DNA of 64,000 nt from Calcarisporiella thermophila CBS 279.70 (lineage: Eukaryota > Calcarisporiellomycota): positions 1,047,823 to 1,111,822 of the forward strand of contig NW_027192196.1 of the NCBI RefSeq assembly GCF_041956535.1, written 5' to 3'. The notes below the pieces were generated by a model. The model ran no database searches and was not told the origin of the DNA. It saw only the letters and a program-made list of their open reading frames with translations. A program made the position numbers and the translations under genes. Shown one piece after another: positions 58,916 to 64,000 of this stretch (the first letter of the stretch is position 1; each line of letters begins with the position of its first letter).

Positions 58916-61150
58916 TCAGCGGCCATGGCGATTGCACAGCATATTCATCAGCACCTGGTTCTCCACCTCCACCATCTCCGAGTTCACGTGGTTCGACGCG
59001 CATGTCTCGCTGAGCCTCTTCCTCTCCCTCGGCAGCTGCCTCGCCATCTCGTACACATCCCAAACCTCCGCCCCCAGATCCCGCGTCAGCATCTGGCGGG
59101 CTATGCGGTCGTAGGCCTCCACCCGCAGGGTGGTGTATCTCCTGCCCTCGTAGTCTATGCGGCAGCAAAAATACTGCGGCGGGCGGTAGACGATCCGCGT
59201 GCCGTAGGGGAGATAGCGCTGGCGGAGGAAGGAGACGAGGCGAGTAAGTTCCGTATAAAACTGGTAGTACGGCAGGAAGGCTGCGTCCCAATTGCCGAGG
59301 GAGACAATGAGGAGCCGAGGGGGGGCCAAGGTGAGATACCAGCGCTTGTGCTTGGGCTGGGGGTGGGAAGCGCCGGCCGGCAGGTCAGGGATCTGCTGCC
59401 TGATCACGGATTCCTACAGGCCGAGGGGTGAGCTTCTATGCTTAGACAAGGGTCAGCAGAGGAACCCCCGAAGGGGAAACCTACCTCAGGATAGTCGATG
59501 AAAAGCTGGTCCCAGGCCGGATTGTTGAATTGCGTCAGTCCATCCCACTTGTAGTTCCAGATCTCTGCGGATTTGAGGACTCCTTGCTCGTCTTTATTCC
59601 CGATGATTATCTATACAGAAGGACCCCCGATTAGCTACCCCTGTTCATATCACACCGAAGAAGATCCAAATGGCTCACATGGTTCGCGCGCTGAACCGGA
59701 TCGAACAGAGTAGTGTTCCAGTCTGCCTCGAGATAGTCCTCGCAATGACAGGCAGTTTGCTTGGCGGTGCTGGCCATGGCTAGCGACTGCTCGTTGCACC
59801 AAGCACCTTGTGTGATGATCTTCTTGAGCGCACGCCGCGTGTTGGAATCCCCAAGCCAGTGGATTAGAGGGTAATTATCGTGAAGACAATCATTGAACTG
59901 TTCGTACGTGTATTGGCTAGGTAAAGTAATTGTGATCAAAAGGAGTGTCAGCACAAAGTAGAGCCTCATTAGAATCGAAGCGTTGCTAAACTAAAGAATA
60001 ATTACATATATCGGCACGTATAGGGCGCCCATACAAGACCGGCGCCCTCGGTGGCAGCCGGCGAATTCTTAGGATATTCATAATATTTGAACTCTTTCAT
60101 TGGAACCCATCGACCAGCGTGGTCTCCACGCGTGCAAACGGGCAGGTAGAAGTGATGGCTCGCACTCAAACTTGCGACTGGGATGCCTTCGTATTTCAAG
60201 TTTTCCTTCAGAGCCTCGGGGACCGGCTTCACCTGAAGCGTTAGCCCATTGGGGTTGGGAATTTCTGTGGGGAGATAGGGGACCATCGGTTGGCCGTCGT
60301 ATTCGAAATTCCAGCGTCCATCCCGATACTCTAGCAACGCCTGCAGGTCATACAATCCTGGGTCTACAATCTGTACTTCAGCCTCATAGATATGGATTCC
60401 ATCTCGTGGAACAAGAGCATGCTGGGCAAGGGATGCGGACCGATTTCTCCATGCGGGAAAGTGCGGGTATGAATCAAAGATGACGGCATGGCCAGGCCAT
60501 TGCTTCAATTTGGCATCGACAACTATTCCAGAGGTGCGTGAAACAGCATTGAGACTAATGCTATCCCAGAAACTGTCGTGAATAGGCTGATAGCTGTATC
60601 GCCACATGTCCTGCACCTCTGGGGCTTCCGGCGATAGAGCAGGCAGAAAAATTCGCAAACAGAAGGGTTGAGTCGGCAATAGATCCACCGTTACGTTATG
60701 ACCTCTGCGTTTTGGAAGAGGTGGAATAAGTATCTCGGGCTGGCTGAGACGAGTAGAAGGTTTGCCAGATGCCAAAAGGATATTTTCAGGGCCACGCTCC
60801 AACATGAGGGCCTGCTCAATATGGGAAGGAAGGGGCATGTTTTCACAAGCGTATCGCCTAAAGTCATCCACAGCGTGTTCTCTGTGTAGAAATTCTCGCG
60901 ATGACTTCAACCCCATCCCTTCCATCCATTCCCCTGCAGCTTTAGCTTCACGCGTTTCAGTCCTGAGAATTTCTCGAACATAGGCAAAGAGGACAATAAA
61001 GGACGCAATAGTAAGGACCGAGAATACTAGGACAATCTTTTTATGAGTGTTGCGTATATATGAGGAGAATAAGGAGGAAGGTTTCTCCGTGGTGTCTTTA
61101 GGTGTGGATGACAGAAGAGGTATATAGAATGTTGAGGATTTTCCAAGCAT
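58916..61150 (-). CDS. type II membrane PC-esterase / SGNH-like protein (NXPE/CAS1-like)
   Basis: Exons 60006-61150, 59679-59916, 59485-59610, 58916-59413 total 2007 nt, 668 aa. A cytosolic N-terminus of about 38 residues precedes one membrane segment (IVLVFSVLTIASFIVLFAYV), so the bulk is lumenal. A beta-rich region with N-x-S/T sites is followed by CLHDNYPLIHWLGDSNTRR, the GDS nucleophile block of the PC-esterase fold, then APPRLLIVSLGNWDAAF and a late DVYEMARQL region. Such proteins (plant TBL/PMR5, animal NXPE, fungal Cas1-like) are Golgi proteins linked to polysaccharide O-acetylation. A DxxH catalytic pair near the C-terminus is not obvious (NHVNSEMVEVEN region), so catalysis is unproven. 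Divergent from ATG8 across 2 kb. Confidence 0.75.
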
Positions 61151-63173
61151 TCCGTATAGAGATAAAAGCAGAGATTACAATAGGATGTGTATTATAGATC
61201 AGAAAATTATGAAGGGAATCAATGAAAAAGGTTATTATCGGAGAGAGCTACGTCTAGTTAAAGTCATTACATTACAAAGGGCAGGCCATTTAATGCGAAA
61301 CACCAATGGTTTCAGGAGATGGAGAAGTGGTGGTATCAAATTGGAGAATAGAACCCTAATGTCAAATCAAGGCTCTGCGGACAATCTAGGCCCAATAGGG
61401 AATATAAACAAATGTAGCAGACGAAGCATCAAGTGGGTTACACGGTGGCTTATGTCTAATTAGAGAATACTCGCTGGATATACTAAGAATTCAGAAGACG
61501 CTAGTTACCTGGTAGAGCTAAGCTTCAGCACAGCATGAAAGTGGCCAAAGATAGCATGTGCTACAGAATACTTGATTCGTAGGTCCTCGAAAGCGAGGAA
61601 TATAGGCATTCGAGCGATGAATCAATTCTCTAATGCGTTGGCTTTACATTCAGGAAAAGTCGAGATTGAATTACTAAGATAGTTGAATTGGCTTACTAAG
61701 TCAACCGTTTGGCTGACTTTGAACGAAAAAAAAAATCCTATTTTTACTGTTATACAGCACATGGATATGGAAGAAGCAAATATTTCAAATTAAAAAGGTG
61801 CAAAGCCAGTATGCTGTTACATTGTGAATGTGCATAATATTCTAATGTTTAGTTGAAAGGCTTTAATGGATCCAAGAAGGCTCAATAAATTAATGCAGAT
61901 TTTTTAGCTAGCTCACTAGCCATCTTTGGTCGGAATCGGGCATCCAAAATTTTGAGGAACTCAAGCTAGGCCCAGAGGAAACCGGCAAGTTCTAATTGTT
62001 GAAAGTAGAAGAAAAAAGGAACTAGTATCCTTCCATATAGGCCGATATTTTATTGCTAGTAGTTTAATCGAAAAACTCAAGTTATCAGACTATCTTGTAG
62101 TAGCTGCAGAGGTCAAGTTACCTATTTGTTTGAAAAGAGTTTTGCCTTTTGCCTCATGATGGGATTCGTCAATAGTTAAATGAAAATATGCACATATTTA
62201 ATGTGGATTCGATATTATGGTTGTATCTTAACAGAAATCCTGTTTTTATTTGTTAACTGTATTTACGGAAATTTTGCCAGTTGAGCAGTTGAAGAGACAT
62301 TGATATCGAAACTTCGAAGGGGAAAGAAGAAATATACGACTAAGAGAAAAAATTGAAAGCCTAAAAGAACCTATGGTGATTTAAGCTCAATGCATGGGGT
62401 TTAACATATTGTAGCTAAAGAATGTCTCCAAACATTACCTGTTTACAAATATTATAGTGCTCAAATGCCCTTTTCTTGAATTATCTACTCAGGCTCCTAG
62501 TTTCGCGTTAAAATGCTGATCTTAGGCTGCTGTTTTCTGTTTGGTTTGTTTTGGCAAGTATATTAGATTAATTTAAAACCATGGATCCTAATACAATAAA
62601 ATATCAGCTTGTCTCTCATAGTCAGAAAGAATCAATAGCCTTAGGTGCTTATTCTAGAGTGCGGTAATCTGAAGAGCTTTATGTGAACAGGAGCGGAGGG
62701 ACTGGGAAATTAGAATCTTCTTTTCTGGGCGAAAATATAATCGGAATGTTGTCATACTACTTTTTTCGGTCCCATCCTTACAACACATAAAACTTGCAAC
62801 AAACGACACATTCATAGTGTACTGTTACTTAACGCAGACAATAAGGCACATGTAATGGACTTGGATTAACTTTATTTCCGAGTTAAAGGCCTGTGAAGAA
62901 AGTTTGGTCTCTACTCACTTGTGGTCTGTTCTAACATTTTGTGACGTTAATTAAATCAGGATCTCAGGCGCTCAATCTATCGCATCGTCCAATCTTGTGA
63001 CCGTTGGACACGTTGTGTCATAGAAAAATCACCAAGGCGTTGCCAAGAATCCCTTTGCTTCAACCCAACACTCAGTATAAAATATTGCCGCCTGAAGCCT
63101 GCGAGCGCTGAATAGATTTCTGATCACAACACATTTTTAACTTGCATAGTAAAACTCTTTGCCACTTAAACTG
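61151..63173. other. large AT-rich intergenic region
   Basis: 2 kb between the divergent PC-esterase and ATG8 genes. No RNA gene, repeat array or coding exon could be supported. Confidence 0.45.
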
Positions 63174-63714
63174 ATGCGCTCCAAATTCAAAGACGAACAC
63201 CCGTTTGGTAGTGTTCAAATACTTTGGTAAAAGATGGAAGGAGTTGCTAACCCATGCTGGCCATCAAACAGATAGACGCAAAACGGAAGCTGATCGGATT
63301 CGTCAGAAATATCCTGACCGTATTCCTGTAAGATTCTGGTTATCGACTTGGAAGAGGTGGATGTCTTAACCTTCTAATTACCTCGCAGGTCATCTGCGAA
63401 AAGGCTGATAGATCCGATATTCCAGATATAGATAAAAAGGTCAGTAGGAACTAATCTATGTAGGGAAGTCAATCCGACTTAATTCTGATTCTACTCTTTA
63501 GAAATACCTCGTCCCCGCAGATCTGACCGTGGGTCAGTTTGTATACGTGATTCGGAAGAGAGTCCAGCTTGCGCCTGAAAAGGCCATCTTTTTGTTTGTA
63601 GACGATATGCTCCCACCCACAGCCGCGCTCATGTCCGCTATATATGAGCAGCACAAGGATGAGGATGGATTTTTGTATATCACCTATTCTGGAGAAAACA
63701 CCTTCGGGCTATAA
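63174..63714 (+). CDS. ATG8: autophagy ubiquitin-like protein Atg8
   Basis: Exons 63174-63207, 63272-63327, 63389-63439, 63502-63714 total 354 nt, 117 aa, the canonical length. Spliced start [20 protein letters not shown], then [20 protein letters not shown] (across exon junctions) and [20 protein letters not shown]. The end is [12 protein letters not shown], so Atg4 would remove one residue (Leu) to expose the Gly for phosphatidylethanolamine conjugation. It marks autophagosome membranes and binds AIM/LIR cargo receptors. The first two exons are short, which hides the N-terminus from simple frame scanning. Confidence 0.97.
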
Positions 63715-64000
63715 TCTTGTAGTATACTATCATTATCGCCTTTGTCATCATATTCCATATATTTGCATTGCCATACGCAAGAAGCTCCTTCGTTTTGTTT
63801 ATTTTATTCCTACCGAGTTATTTTATTTTATTTTCTTCTATTTGTATAGCATCCTACTACCCTCCTTGTTTCTCTTTGTGCTTATACTCTAACGGAATAC
63901 ATATCTAGCATGGATCAAGGGGATTTTTTTGACTTGCGAATTTGATAACGTGGAGTTGAAATTATTGGACTGCTGGCATTGAAATCGAGGATATCCTTTA
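63715..64000. other. 3' flank of ATG8, no gene seen
   Basis: T-rich sequence after the ATG8 stop running to the window end. No canonical AATAAA seen in the first 200 bases. Confidence 0.45.

Overview
The window is nuclear DNA of a filamentous-type fungus. It carries about 21 intron-containing protein genes on both strands, introns of roughly 50-120 nt with GT-AG ends and CTAAC-like branch sequences, T/A-rich spacers, and fungus-typical proteins (CFEM, fungal-specific transcription-factor domain, fungal-type PC-esterase). A CSL (CBF1/Su(H)) transcription factor, absent from most Pezizomycotina and from budding yeasts, together with TRAPPC12, SLC44 and Pirh2-type CHY/RING genes, makes an early-diverging fungus (Mucoromycota/Zoopagomycota-like) the best guess. 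That placement is inference; no rRNA or other marker is present to settle it.

Layout. 0-14 kb is the accessory part: the 3' end of an acidic-tail protein, two paralogous transcription-factor-domain genes without a visible Zn2Cys6 cluster (831-2896 and 10492-13000, both minus), and between them a GPI-anchored DM13-like secreted protein, a small BRI3-family membrane protein, and a ~1.4-1.5 kb tandem duplication holding one intact CFEM gene, one broken CFEM copy and a fragment of the second transcription factor. 14-32 kb: a basic/acidic unknown protein, mitochondrial aspartate aminotransferase, the large CSL factor, a tail-anchored monoamine-oxidase-like flavoenzyme, TRAPPC12, an RGS protein, a CPL/FCP1-type CTD phosphatase and a FAS1 protein. 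33-64 kb is mostly conserved housekeeping: peroxisomal ABCD half-transporter, SLC44/PNS1 choline-transporter-like protein, splicing factor SF3A3 (interrupted by an assembly gap), PA-TM-RING ligase, serine palmitoyltransferase LCB2, CHY/RING ligase, Rieske protein, cytosolic Hsp70, PP2A B56 subunit, a type II membrane PC-esterase and Atg8.

Exon models below were built by eye from splice signals, reading phase and family alignment. Where all exons sum to a whole number of codons with a conserved product, confidence is high. I see no self-contained novel defence or mobile system. The most interesting points are the CFEM/transcription-factor duplication block, the false assembly gap inside SF3A3, the odd flavoenzyme, a CHY domain missing one zinc ligand, and small genes that a plain reading-frame scan misses (BRI3).
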